DNA of 64,000 nt from assembly GCF_001715295.1 (NCBI RefSeq), contig NZ_MDKB01000003.1, positions 947,954 through 1,011,953 of the forward strand. Direction: 5' to 3'. Position numbers and translations under genes: made by a program. Shown piece after piece: positions 24,773 to 33,587 of the stretch (position 1 is the first letter of the stretch; each line of letters starts with the position of its first letter). The stretch comes from Streptomyces griseus (GTDB taxonomy: Bacteria > Actinomycetota > Actinomycetes > Streptomycetales > Streptomycetaceae). The notes under the pieces are model-generated. The model saw only the letters and a program-made list of their open reading frames with translations. It searched no databases and was not told the origin of the DNA.

Positions 24773-25717
24773 ATGACGATGCTCTCGTCCGCCCCGGGCG
24801 GCGCCTCGGTCCGCGGACCGGCCGCCCCCCAGCCCTCCACCGCCACCACCACGAAGCGCCGTACGCAGGGCGGGGTCGTCCTCGCGGTGCCCGCCCTGGT
24901 CTGGTACCTGGTCTTCATGGTCGGCCCGCTGGTCGCCATCTTCGTCATCGCGGCCCTGCACTGGCCGGGCATGCTCCAGCCGGTCACCTTCGCCGGCACC
25001 GGCAACGTCAGCGCCGTCCTCGGCGACCCGGTCTTCCTGGACGCGGTGCGCAACACCGCCGTACAACTCGCCGTGGCCCTGCCGCTGATGATCGTCGGCG
25101 CGTACATGCTCGGGTACTACGTGGCGCAGAAGCCCCCGGGGCACCGCGTCCTGCGCTACCTGCTCTTCGTCCCCGGGCTGATCTCGACCCCCGCCAAGGC
25201 GATGGTCTTCTACGCGGTCCTCTCACCGGACGGCCTGCTCAACGGCGCGCTGGACAAGGTCGGTCTCGGCTCCATGACCGACGCCTGGCTCGCCTCGCCC
25301 TCCACCGCGCTCGCCTCCCTCATCGTCCTCGACTTGTGGAGCGGCGTCGGGTTCACCGCCGTGCTGTTCGCGGCCCGGCTGGGCAGCGTCCCGGACGAGA
25401 TCGGTGAGGCCGCGCAGCTCGACGGCGCCGGTCACTGGCGTGCCATGTGGCGCATCCACTTCCCCGTCATACGGGACTTCGTCGGTGTCGTGACGATGCT
25501 CCAGTTCCTCTGGACGCTGTTCGGCTCCGCGCAGAACGTCCTGCTGCTCACCCAGGGCGGCCCGGGAAGCTCGTCGACGACGTTGTCCTTCCTCGTCTAC
25601 CAGAAGGCGTTCATCGCGGCCGACCTCGGCTACAGCCAGACCGTCGGAGTGGTCCTCTTCCTGGTGGGCCTGGCCGGTCTGCTCACCATCCGTCGCGTCT
25701 TCCGCCAGAACTACTGA
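24773..25717 (+). CDS. Sugar ABC transporter permease (MalF/MsmF type)
   Basis: 314 residues with six predicted membrane helices after a basic N-terminus (TTTKRRTQGGVVLAVPALVW). The EAA loop for ATPase docking is EIGEAAQLDGAGHWRAMWRI. It lies 32 bp after the binding-protein gene and 14 bp before the second permease, clearly one operon. It forms the heterodimeric channel with the next gene product. Confidence 0.92.
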   Translation: MTMLSSAPGGASVRGPAAPQPSTATTTKRRTQGGVVLAVPALVWYLVFMVGPLVAIFVIAALHWPGMLQPVTFAGTGNVSAVLGDPVFLDAVRNTAVQLAVALPLMIVGAYMLGYYVAQKPPGHRVLRYLLFVPGLISTPAKAMVFYAVLSPDGLLNGALDKVGLGSMTDAWLASPSTALASLIVLDLWSGVGFTAVLFAARLGSVPDEIGEAAQLDGAGHWRAMWRIHFPVIRDFVGVVTMLQFLWTLFGSAQNVLLLTQGGPGSSSTTLSFLVYQKAFIAADLGYSQTVGVVLFLVGLAGLLTIRRVFRQNY

Positions 25718-25731
25718 TCGGAGCAGGTCCC

Positions 25732-26559
25732 ATGAAGTCCGGAAGGTCCTGGCTGCCGGCGCACGTCTTCGCCTGGCTGTACGTGGCGCTGCTGGTCGTG
25801 CCCCTCTACTACCTGCTGGTCTCGGCGTTCAAGACGAACGACCAGATCTTCGGGAGCCCGTTCTCCCTGCCCACCTCTCTCTCCCCCACCAACTTCACCG
25901 AGTCGTTCTCCTCCGCGCACCTCGGGCCGGCCGTCCTCAACTCGTTGCTCGTGACGGCGCTGGCGCTGGCGCTCACCCTGGCGCTCGCCCTGCCGGCGGC
26001 CTTCGCCATCGCCCGGACCGAGGGGCGTCTCGGGGCGCTGGTGGAGCGGGTGTTCTCGCTGGGGTTCCTGGTCCCCACCTTCGCGGCCCTCTTCCCGACG
26101 TTCCTGCTCGCCGCCGCCACCGGGCTGTTCCACACCCGGGCGTTCATGGTGCTGTTCCTGCCGGCGACGGCGATGCCGCTGTCCGTCGTCATCCTCGTGC
26201 AGTTCATGCGGACCATCCCCCGCGAGATGGAGGAGGCGGCGCGCATGGACGGGGCGTCCACCTTCGCCGTCCTGCGGCACGTCTACACACCGATGTGCAT
26301 GCCCGGCATCGCGACGATCCTGCTGCTGAACTTCCTGACCTTCTGGAACGAGTACCTCTACTCCCTCGTGATCATCGGCCCCGACCCGGACCTGCGGACG
26401 GTGCAGGTCGCCCTGCCCACGCTCAAGTCCCTGACGGGTACGGACTACGGCATCCTTACCGCGGGCACGGTGCTGACCCTGGTCCCGGTCTGGGTGGTCT
26501 ACACGGTGCTCCAGAAGCGGATGCAGCAGGCCCTCGTCAGCGGAGCGGTGAAGATGTGA
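25732..26559 (+). CDS. Sugar ABC transporter permease (MalG/MsmG type)
   Basis: 275 residues, six membrane helices, EAA loop EMEEAARMDGASTFAVLRHV, and the C-terminal pattern QKRMQQALVSGAVKM common in this subgroup. Its TGA overlaps the GTG of the LacI-type regulator by four bases, so the regulator is translationally coupled. The ATG follows GGAGCAGG at good spacing. Confidence 0.92.
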   Translation: MKSGRSWLPAHVFAWLYVALLVVPLYYLLVSAFKTNDQIFGSPFSLPTSLSPTNFTESFSSAHLGPAVLNSLLVTALALALTLALALPAAFAIARTEGRLGALVERVFSLGFLVPTFAALFPTFLLAAATGLFHTRAFMVLFLPATAMPLSVVILVQFMRTIPREMEEAARMDGASTFAVLRHVYTPMCMPGIATILLLNFLTFWNEYLYSLVIIGPDPDLRTVQVALPTLKSLTGTDYGILTAGTVLTLVPVWVVYTVLQKRMQQALVSGAVKM

Positions 26560-27608
26560 CCAAGCGTCCCGAAGGGCGTGCCCCGGCGCGCCCCACGATC
26601 AAGGCCGTGGCCGCCGCCGCGGGGGTGTCGACCGCGGCGGTCTCCCAGGCCGTCAACGGCACCGGCCGGCTCTCGGAGGCCACCCGCCGCCGGGTCCTGG
26701 ACACGGCCACGGAGCTCGGCTGGTCCCCCAGCGCCTCCGCGACCGCGTTGCGCCGGGCCAGGACCCGCACGATCGCGCTCGTCGTCCGGCGGCCCACCGA
26801 CGTGCTGGGCTCCGACCCGCACTTCAGCGAGCTGATCACCGGTCTGGAGGGCGAACTCGCCCCGCGGGGCTACGGTCTGCTGCTCCACCTGGTCGCCGAC
26901 ATGGCGCAGGAGAGCGCGCTGTACGAACGCCTGGCCGCCGAGGGCCGGATAGACGGCGCCGTGCTGACCGACGCCCGCGCCGACGACCCGCGTCCGGAGC
27001 TGCTGCGCGGCCTCGGACTGCCCGCCGTGCTGCTGGGTGCCCCCGACACCGCCTCGCCGGTGCCCCGGGTGGGCCTCGGACAGCAGGGGGCCGGCATACG
27101 GGAGGCGGTCGGCCATCTGCTGGAGCTCGGCCACCGGCGCGTGGCCTACGTCGCGGGGCCGGCCGAACTGCTGCACACCCGGCTGCGGTTGCACGCCTTC
27201 GAGGAGCGTCTGGCCGAGGCGGGTCTGCTCCCCGTCGCCGTACGGCACAGCGACTTCACGGAACGGGCGGCCGTGGGGGTGACCGAGGAACTGCTCGCGC
27301 TGCCCGACCGGCCGACGGCCCTCGTCTTCCCGAACGACTCCATGGCCGTCTGCGCGATCGGCACCGCACAGCGCGCCGGTCTCCGGGTGCCCGGCGACCT
27401 GTCGGTGGTCGGGTACGACAACCTCTCGCTCGGCCGCTGGGTCCACCCCCGGCTCACCACCGTCGACCAGCAGGTGCAGCGCGTCGGCGCGGCAGCCGCC
27501 CGGACCCTGCTCGTCGGCTGCGGCGAGGACGTACCGCCACCCGTGCTCGACGGCCGCCCCCGTCTGGTCGTACGCGAATCGACCGGCCCCCTGCCGTCCC
27601 CGGCCTGA
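26556..27608 (+). CDS. LacI-family regulator of the sugar-uptake operon
   Basis: 350 residues from the overlapping GTG. The LacI headpiece is TIKAVAAAAGVSTAAVSQAV followed by NGTGRLSEATRRRVLDTA; the effector domain shows GHRRVAYVAGP, VFPNDSMAVCAIG and DLSVVGYDNL. Being inside the operon, it is made together with the transporter and probably represses from the TTAACC-N5-GGTTAA site at 23407 until its sugar ligand arrives. GH5 and GH3 genes follow at once, so one regulator likely covers uptake and breakdown. Confidence 0.93.
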   Translation: MTKRPEGRAPARPTIKAVAAAAGVSTAAVSQAVNGTGRLSEATRRRVLDTATELGWSPSASATALRRARTRTIALVVRRPTDVLGSDPHFSELITGLEGELAPRGYGLLLHLVADMAQESALYERLAAEGRIDGAVLTDARADDPRPELLRGLGLPAVLLGAPDTASPVPRVGLGQQGAGIREAVGHLLELGHRRVAYVAGPAELLHTRLRLHAFEERLAEAGLLPVAVRHSDFTERAAVGVTEELLALPDRPTALVFPNDSMAVCAIGTAQRAGLRVPGDLSVVGYDNLSLGRWVHPRLTTVDQQVQRVGAAAARTLLVGCGEDVPPPVLDGRPRLVVRESTGPLPSPA

Positions 27609-27657
27609 ACCGCCGCACCACGGCACCCCCCGCACACCGAAGAGGACCTGTAGAACC

Positions 27658-29592
27658 ATGCGACGCCACAGCGCCCAGCTCACCCACGACTCCTCCGTAC
27701 TCCCCTGGCTGGGGGCCAACTTCTGGTCCCGCACCGGCGGTCCGCTGATGTGGCGGAACTACGAGCCGCGGACGGTGCGCGAGGAGCTGGCCGTGCTCAG
27801 GGAGCACGGTCTGAACATGACGAGGTCGTTCTTCTACTGGCCCGACTTCCACCCCGAGCCGGGACGGATCGACGAGGAACTCTGCCACCGGTTCCGGGAC
27901 TTCCTGGACGCCCATCACGAGGCGGGGATGGGCACGGTCCCCACCTTCATCGTCGGCCACATGTCGGGCGAGAACTGGGACCCGGCCTGGCGCGGCGACC
28001 GGGACCTCTACGAGGACGTGTGGCTCGTCGGCCGGCAGGCGTGGTTCGTCTCCCAGATGACCCGGCGCTTCAAGGACCATCCGGCGGTCACGGGCTGGCT
28101 GATCACGAACGAGATGCCCGGTTACGGCCGGATCTACCAGGTCGACCCTCCGTCCAGCGATGTCGTCACCGCCTGGGCGCAGTTCATGTGCGACGCCGTG
28201 CGCGCGGCGGGTGGCACCCAGCCGGTGTCGCTCGGCGACGGCGCCTGGGGCATCGAGGTGACCGGGCGTGACAACGGTTTCTCGCTGCGGGAGACCGCGG
28301 AGTACGTCGACTTCGTGGGGCCGCACGTCTACCGCTCGGACACGGACCGGCCGCGCCAGCACTACCGGGCCGCGTTCGAGTGCGAGCTGGCCGCCGTGAC
28401 GGGGCAGCCGGTCGTCCTGGAGGAGTTCGGGCTCTCCACCGACACGGTCTCGGCCGCGAACGCCGGGATCTTCTACCGGCAGACCCTGCACAACTCGCTG
28501 CTGGGTGGGGCGACCGGCTGGATGGCCTGGAACAACACGGACTACGACGACCTGTGGGACCGGTCGCCGTACGACCACCACCCCTTCGAGATGCACTTCG
28601 GGATCACCGACGGCGCCGGCCGCCCCAAGGAGCCGCTGCGCGAACTGGCCGCCTTCGCGAAGGTCCTGGAACAGGTCGACTTCAGGCGCTGCCGGCGTAC
28701 CGACGCGGACGCGGCCCTGGTCGTGCCGGCGTTCCTGGAGCGGGGCTACCCCTACAGCAGGCCCGCCGACCGTCCGCTGATCTTCACCTCGCTGCACCAG
28801 GGCTATGTGGCGGCGCGCGGTGCGGACCTGCCGGTGGCGTTCGCCCGGGAGGCGGACGGGCTGCCGGAGGACGCCTCGCTGTACCTGCTGCCCTCGACCC
28901 GCCAGCTGACCACCCGCACCCGCCGCGCCCTGGAGCGCCGGGCGCGGGAAGGGGCGACGGTCTATCTGTCCTTCTGCTCGGGCGAGTACCCGACGACCCG
29001 TGGCCCGTGGTTCCACGACCTCGACGGGCTGTTCGGGGTGGAGCTCCAGCTGTCCTACGGGGTCGCGGAGCCGATCGAGGACGACGTCCTGGAGATGACG
29101 TTCGCCGAGGACTTCGGGTCGATAGCGGCGGGCGAGGTGCTCACCTTCCCGGTCGCCGGCAACGAGGACAGCCGCGCCTATCTGCCCGTCGTCCCGGACG
29201 GCGCACGGGTCGTGGCCACCGACGCGCACGGCCGCCCGGCACTGCTGTGTCACGGGACGGGCGAGGGCCGCACGGTCCTGGCGACGTATCCGCTGGAGCA
29301 CATGGCGGCGCGCACGGCACGCGTCAATCCGGAGCAGACGCACCGGCTGTACGCGGCCCTGGCGGAACTGGCGGGCGCCGCACGGCCGGTGACCGTCGAC
29401 ACCCCGTACGTCAGCGCCGACACGCTGGTCCGCGAGGACGGGACGCGTTTCGTGTGGCTGGTGAGCCAGTCCGGCGAGGAGCTGACCGTGTGCCCGGCGG
29501 CGGACGGGGAGCTGCGCGAGCTGACCGGCGGGGAGCCGGTGCGGGACGTGGTCCTCCCCCCGTACGGGGTGCGCGTACTCGAACTGCGCTGA
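27658..29592 (+). CDS. GH5-family glycosidase, resembles subfamily 18 (beta-mannosidase)
   Basis: 644 residues, no signal peptide, so cytoplasmic. The barrel holds the GH5 acid/base in LITNEMPGY (Glu152) and the nucleophile in VVLEEFGLST (Glu256). The second half (about 340-640) contains a beta-galactosidase-trimerisation-like module (RRALERRAREGATVYLSFCSGEYP) and a small beta domain. The architecture and motifs resemble GH5_18, for which bifidobacterial members cleave the Man-beta-1,4-GlcNAc disaccharide of N-glycans. That activity here is inferred from family resemblance only. The neighbours (ABC importer, LacI regulator, GH3) fit intracellular hydrolysis of an imported oligosaccharide. Confidence 0.75.
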   Translation: MRRHSAQLTHDSSVLPWLGANFWSRTGGPLMWRNYEPRTVREELAVLREHGLNMTRSFFYWPDFHPEPGRIDEELCHRFRDFLDAHHEAGMGTVPTFIVGHMSGENWDPAWRGDRDLYEDVWLVGRQAWFVSQMTRRFKDHPAVTGWLITNEMPGYGRIYQVDPPSSDVVTAWAQFMCDAVRAAGGTQPVSLGDGAWGIEVTGRDNGFSLRETAEYVDFVGPHVYRSDTDRPRQHYRAAFECELAAVTGQPVVLEEFGLSTDTVSAANAGIFYRQTLHNSLLGGATGWMAWNNTDYDDLWDRSPYDHHPFEMHFGITDGAGRPKEPLRELAAFAKVLEQVDFRRCRRTDADAALVVPAFLERGYPYSRPADRPLIFTSLHQGYVAARGADLPVAFAREADGLPEDASLYLLPSTRQLTTRTRRALERRAREGATVYLSFCSGEYPTTRGPWFHDLDGLFGVELQLSYGVAEPIEDDVLEMTFAEDFGSIAAGEVLTFPVAGNEDSRAYLPVVPDGARVVATDAHGRPALLCHGTGEGRTVLATYPLEHMAARTARVNPEQTHRLYAALAELAGAARPVTVDTPYVSADTLVREDGTRFVWLVSQSGEELTVCPAADGELRELTGGEPVRDVVLPPYGVRVLELR

Positions 29593-29630
29593 CCGCCCTG
29601 CCCTCCCGACCTCCCGAGGTGAACCGCCCC

Positions 29631-31979
29631 ATGCCCGAGCCGCTGTTCCGCGACCCCGAGGTGCCCGTCGCCGACCGGGTCCGCGATCTGCTGTCACGGA
29701 TGACGCTCACCGAGAAGGTGGGCCAGGTCAACCAGCGGATGTACGGCTGGGACGCGTACGAGCGGACCCCGTCCGGCCATCGGCTGACGGACGCGTTCCG
29801 GGCGGAGGTGGCGGCCTACGACGGGATGGGCGCGCTGTACGGGCTCCAGCGCGCCGACCCGTGGTCCGGCGTGACGCCGGAGACGGGTATCGGCGCGGCG
29901 GACGGGGCGCGGGTCTCCGACGCCGTGCAGCGGCACGTCGTCCAGAACACCCGGCTCGGCATTCCCGTCCTGCTGGTCGAGGAGATGCCGCACGGGCTTC
30001 AGGCGCTGGACGGAACCGTGCTGCCGGTGAACCTGGCGGTCGGCGCCACCTGGAACCCGGAGCTGTACGAGGAGGCGGCCGCCCTCGCGGCCGCCGAGCT
30101 CCGGGCCCGTGGGGGCCATGTCGCGCTGGTCTCGGCGCTCGACCTGGTGCGGGATCCGCGCTGGGGTCGCGCGGAGGAGTGCTTCGGAGAGGACCCGTAT
30201 CTCGCGGCGCGGTTCACCGAGGCACTCGTACGCGGTGTGCAGGGTCCGGCCGGGGAGCGCATCGGGCCGGACCGCGCGGCCGTCGTCCTCAAGCACTTCG
30301 CCGGGCAGGGGGCCACGGTCGGGGGCCGCAACAGCGCGGCCACCGAGCTGGGCGCGAGGGAGCTGCACGAGATCCACCTGGTGGCGGCACTGGCGGGTGT
30401 GCGGGCCGGAGCCGCGGGTCTGATGGCGGCGTACAACGAGTTCGACGGCGTGCCGTGCGCGGCGAACCACCGTCTGCTGACCGGAATCCTCCGGGAACAG
30501 TGGGGCTACGACGGCCTGGTGATGGCCGACGGGCTCGCGGTCGACCGTCTGGTGCGGATGGCGGGTGACCCGGTTGCGGCCGGTGCGCTGGCGCTGCGTG
30601 CGGGGACCGATCTGAGCCTGTGGGACGACTGCTACCCCCGGCTGGCGGAGGCGGTCCGGCGGGGTCTCGTCGAGGAATCCGCGCTCGACACCGCGGTGGG
30701 CCGCGTCCTCGCGCTGAAGTTCCGCCTCGGCCTCTTCGAGCACCCGTACACCGCGGGGCGGGCCGCCGGGCGGGGGCCGGACCGCGCCCGCCTGGAGCGG
30801 CTGAGCGAGCGCATCGCCCGCGAGTCCGTCACCCTCCTCGAACACGACGCGGTGACGCTGCCGCTCGCGGGCCGGCGGATCGGGACCGTAGCGGTCATCG
30901 GGCCGAACGCCGATTCCGTTCCGCAGCAGATCGGCGACTACACCGCCCCGCAACCGCCCGGGACGGGCAGCAGCGTGCTCGCCGGCATCCGGGCCGCCGC
31001 GCCGCAGGGGACCGACGTCGTGTACGCCGAGGGCTGCGGCCTCGTGGGCGGGGATCTGTCTGATCTGCCCGAGGCGGTGGCGCTCGCCGGCGCCGCCGAT
31101 GTGGCCGTGCTGGTCCTCGGCGGATCGAGCGCACGCGAGTCCGGAACCCGTTTCGACGCCAACGGGGCAGCCGTGGTCACCTCCGGCAATCCGGTGGAGA
31201 TGACCTGCGGCGAGGGCGTCGACCTCGCCGAACTCGGCCTGCCTGCGGGGCAGTCGGCCCTGCTGGACGCCGTCGCCGCGACCGGGACACCGGTGGTCGT
31301 GGTGATCGTCCAGGGCCGCCCCCACGCGCTGCCCGACCTCTCCGGCAGGGCGGCCGCGGTACTGAGTGCCTGGTATCCGGGTCCGTGGGGCGGGAGGGCG
31401 GTCGCGGACGTGCTGTTCGGCGCGGCCCAGCCGCAGGGGCGGCTGCCCGTGTCCGTACCCCGCTCGGCGGCCCAACTGCCCGTCTTCTACAACGGGAAGG
31501 ACCACGGCTACCGGGGGTACGTCGACCAGCCCGCCACGGCCCGTCATCCTTTCGGTCACGGGCTGTCCTGCACGACGGTCGAGTACGGCGCACCCCGGCT
31601 GTCCCGGTCGTCCCTGGCGGTGGACCGGTTCGAGGGACCGGCACCGGTGAGCTGTGCGGTCCGCGTCGCCAACACGGGCACGCGACCGGTGCGGGAGACG
31701 GTCCAGCTCTACGTGCGCCGGGTGCTCGGCGGGACCTCGTGGCCACGGGTGCGCGAGCTGCGCGGTTTCGCGCAGGTGGAACTGGCGCCCGGCGGGAGCA
31801 CCGAGGTCACCTTCGCGGTGGACGCGCGGACACTCGCCTCGTTCACCCTCACCGGGCACTGGGCCGTGGAGCCCGGCGAGTTCGCGATCGGGACGGGCCC
31901 GTCGTCGCACCGCACTCGGGAGGCACCGCTCACGGTGACGGCGAGACCACCGGCCGGACCGCGCGCAGCTCCGCGGTGA
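29631..31979 (+). CDS. GH3-family beta-glycosidase
   Basis: 782 residues, no signal peptide. The N-terminal barrel carries LVRDPRWGRAEECFGEDPYL, KHFAGQGA and the nucleophile in GLVMADGLAVDRL (Asp300); the usual sequence is SDW, so Ala-Asp-Gly is a subgroup variation. A GH3 C-terminal sandwich (TVAVIGPNADSV... GPWGGRAVADVLFG) and a fibronectin-III-like domain (ELAPGGSTEVTFAVD) follow. The likely role is trimming of the oligosaccharide taken up by the operon; beta-glucoside, beta-xyloside or N-acetylglucosaminide cannot be decided. It follows the GH5 gene by 38 bp. Confidence 0.9.
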   Translation: MPEPLFRDPEVPVADRVRDLLSRMTLTEKVGQVNQRMYGWDAYERTPSGHRLTDAFRAEVAAYDGMGALYGLQRADPWSGVTPETGIGAADGARVSDAVQRHVVQNTRLGIPVLLVEEMPHGLQALDGTVLPVNLAVGATWNPELYEEAAALAAAELRARGGHVALVSALDLVRDPRWGRAEECFGEDPYLAARFTEALVRGVQGPAGERIGPDRAAVVLKHFAGQGATVGGRNSAATELGARELHEIHLVAALAGVRAGAAGLMAAYNEFDGVPCAANHRLLTGILREQWGYDGLVMADGLAVDRLVRMAGDPVAAGALALRAGTDLSLWDDCYPRLAEAVRRGLVEESALDTAVGRVLALKFRLGLFEHPYTAGRAAGRGPDRARLERLSERIARESVTLLEHDAVTLPLAGRRIGTVAVIGPNADSVPQQIGDYTAPQPPGTGSSVLAGIRAAAPQGTDVVYAEGCGLVGGDLSDLPEAVALAGAADVAVLVLGGSSARESGTRFDANGAAVVTSGNPVEMTCGEGVDLAELGLPAGQSALLDAVAATGTPVVVVIVQGRPHALPDLSGRAAAVLSAWYPGPWGGRAVADVLFGAAQPQGRLPVSVPRSAAQLPVFYNGKDHGYRGYVDQPATARHPFGHGLSCTTVEYGAPRLSRSSLAVDRFEGPAPVSCAVRVANTGTRPVRETVQLYVRRVLGGTSWPRVRELRGFAQVELAPGGSTEVTFAVDARTLASFTLTGHWAVEPGEFAIGTGPSSHRTREAPLTVTARPPAGPRAAPR

Positions 31980-31980
31980 C

Positions 31981-32012
31981 GGAGCGGCCCTCCGTCGGCG
32001 GAGGCCGGCTCC
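31981..32012 (+). terminator. Terminator hairpin of the sugar locus
   Basis: A 14-position stem with 12 pairs and a TCGG loop, one base after the GH3 stop codon. It probably ends the transcript that begins at 23.39 kb. Confidence 0.6.
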
Positions 32013-32155
32013 ACGCCGGTGCGCACAGGCGCGTTCCTACCGTCACCCTGACCTCGCGCGCCCCCCTTTCGGACCTGTCTGCGCAGGTCATCGGGGTGCC
32101 ACGCTGCTTCTGCCACGGGCATCGTCCCGCCGACGAACAGTGAGAGGTAGTCACC

Positions 32156-32560
32156 ATGAACCGCATCACCGCATGTGCCGCCACCGCGATCCTCCTGGCC
32201 GTCGGGCTGGGGTCGGGCCCCGTCTCGGCCACCGACGCGCGCACGGCCGCCGGGCAGAGCGGGCACGCCGCCCCGGCCGCCGCGTTCACCCGGTGCACGC
32301 ACGGCTACTTCTGCGCGTTCGCCGGCTGGAACGGCGAGGGGACCCGCTGCCAGTGGACGGTCCGCGAGATGCGGAACACCGCCGACAACTGCTCGTTCAT
32401 CCGCGAGGGGCGGAACGTCCTGTCGGTGTGGAACAAGACCGAGCACCGGGTGCAGTACTACACGCAGACGAACTTCCACTCACGGGTCGGTTCCACGCTC
32501 GCCGGGCAGGGCGGCAACCTCCAGGGCGACTACCAGATCCGCTCCTTCAAGCCCCAGTAG
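32156..32560 (+). CDS. Secreted peptidase inhibitor-like protein (family I36)
   Basis: 134 residues. A Sec signal (MNRITACAATAILLAVGLGS) ends near VSA. The mature part holds the compact I36/crystallin-like pattern: CTHGYFCAFAGWNGEGTRCQ, then NTADNCSFIREGRNVLSVWN, with paired cysteines. Streptomyces members include the metalloproteinase inhibitor SMPI. It is monocistronic. Protection of mycelium from its own or foreign proteases is the usual inference. Confidence 0.8.
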   Translation: MNRITACAATAILLAVGLGSGPVSATDARTAAGQSGHAAPAAAFTRCTHGYFCAFAGWNGEGTRCQWTVREMRNTADNCSFIREGRNVLSVWNKTEHRVQYYTQTNFHSRVGSTLAGQGGNLQGDYQIRSFKPQ

Positions 32561-32608
32561 CCGGGGAAGCCGCCCCATCCCGGGGACGGACGGACGGGCG
32601 GGCGGCCG

Positions 32609-32631
32609 GCGCCGGGGCTCGGACCCGGCGC
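32609..32631. terminator. Convergent terminator hairpin
   Basis: GCGCCGGG / CCCGGCGC, a perfect 8-bp stem with a 7-base loop, between the convergent stops of the I36 (32560) and Asp23 (32636) genes. Confidence 0.65.
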
Positions 32632-32635
32632 GGGC

Positions 32636-33061
32636 TCACTGCACGCGGGCGGACGACCGACCGCCTTCGTCCTCGTCGCTGTCGTCGCCCGGGATGTGGA
32701 CGTCGAAGACGGTGATGTTGATCTCGACGACCTCCAGACCGGTCATGCTCTCGACCGCGTCCGTCACGTTGGTCCTGACCCGGTCGGCGAGTTCGTGGAT
32801 CGGCACGCCGTACTCCACCTTGATGGCGACATCGACCGCCGTCTGCTTCTCCCCCACTTCCACCTTGACGGAGCGCCCTGCCGCGGAGGACCCGGACACC
32901 CGGCCGGTGACGGCTCCCAGCGCCTTGGACGCCCCTGTGCCCACCGCGTGCACGCCGTCCGTGTCACGGATGGCGATGCCCGCGATGGTGGCGACGACGT
33001 TGTCGGAGATGGTGGTCGTGCCGCGTCCGGTCTTTTCCGTGTTCCCGTCCAGTTCAGCCAT
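32636..33061 (-). CDS. Asp23/Gls24 family envelope stress protein
   Basis: 141 residues. The Asp23 core is TTISDNVVATIAGIAIRDTD, VGEKQTAVDVAIKVEYGVPI, RVRTNVTDAVESMTGLEVVE, INITVFDVHIPGD. It is flanked by polar, acidic ends. In Gram-positives these small proteins associate with the membrane through a partner (AmaP) and respond to envelope stress. No AmaP-like gene adjoins. The ATG at 33061 has GAGGCAG upstream. Confidence 0.9.
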   Translation of the reverse strand: MAELDGNTEKTGRGTTTISDNVVATIAGIAIRDTDGVHAVGTGASKALGAVTGRVSGSSAAGRSVKVEVGEKQTAVDVAIKVEYGVPIHELADRVRTNVTDAVESMTGLEVVEINITVFDVHIPGDDSDEDEGGRSSARVQ

Positions 33062-33587
33062 GACTGCCTCACAGAGGGTTGGTACGACAGGCCGGCCCGG
33101 TTCTCACCGACCCTCGTTCCACAGTGCGCCCGCCCGTCGCCCGCCGCCATCGGAGTGACACAGCGCCGCGCCTCGGCACTCTCCGCCATCTTCCGGACGC
33201 CCGGCCCATCCGGGGGCGGACCGGCTCCGAATCACCGGTGAGGGTCAGGACCAGCCCTCACCTCCCTGTCCGGGGGCGCGGCGGCCCGCGCCCCCGGACA
33301 GCCCTTCGCAGAGCCCCTCGCGCGCGCCGCCCCGATCCCACCCCGCACTCCCCGGGCTTCCCCTCCGTGGTGCCGTGCCCTCCGGCGGACAGCCCCGTCG
33401 GCGCGTGAGGCGCGGCCGGGACCGCCTGTCGTCCCCGCCCGCCCGGAGGTGCAGCCGGGGCGGCGGGCGTGCTCAGCATCACCCTGGACAGCCACCGTGA
33501 CCGCCGGGTAACTTCTGACCAGGACTGAGCAAGCGCTTAGCCATCCTGACCGAAGCTGCAGCTGAAGCCGACTGAGGAGGCACCCCC
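33062..33587. other. Intergenic region between Asp23 and acyl-CoA dehydrogenase genes
   Basis: 526 bp with no supported gene. It should hold the promoters of both divergent genes. Very GC-rich from 33110 to 33480; the last 80 bp before the dehydrogenase contain the operator-like CTGAGCAAGCGCTTAG. Confidence 0.6.
33525..33540. promoter_or_regulatory. Candidate TetR-type operator upstream of the acyl-CoA dehydrogenase
   Basis: CTGAGCAAGCGCTTAG centres on a perfect AAGCGCTT palindrome (33531-33538) with partly symmetric flanks (GAGC / TTAG). It lies 48 bp before the GTG. Fatty-acid degradation genes in actinobacteria are often under TetR-family repressors; no such gene is next to this one. Confidence 0.45.
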
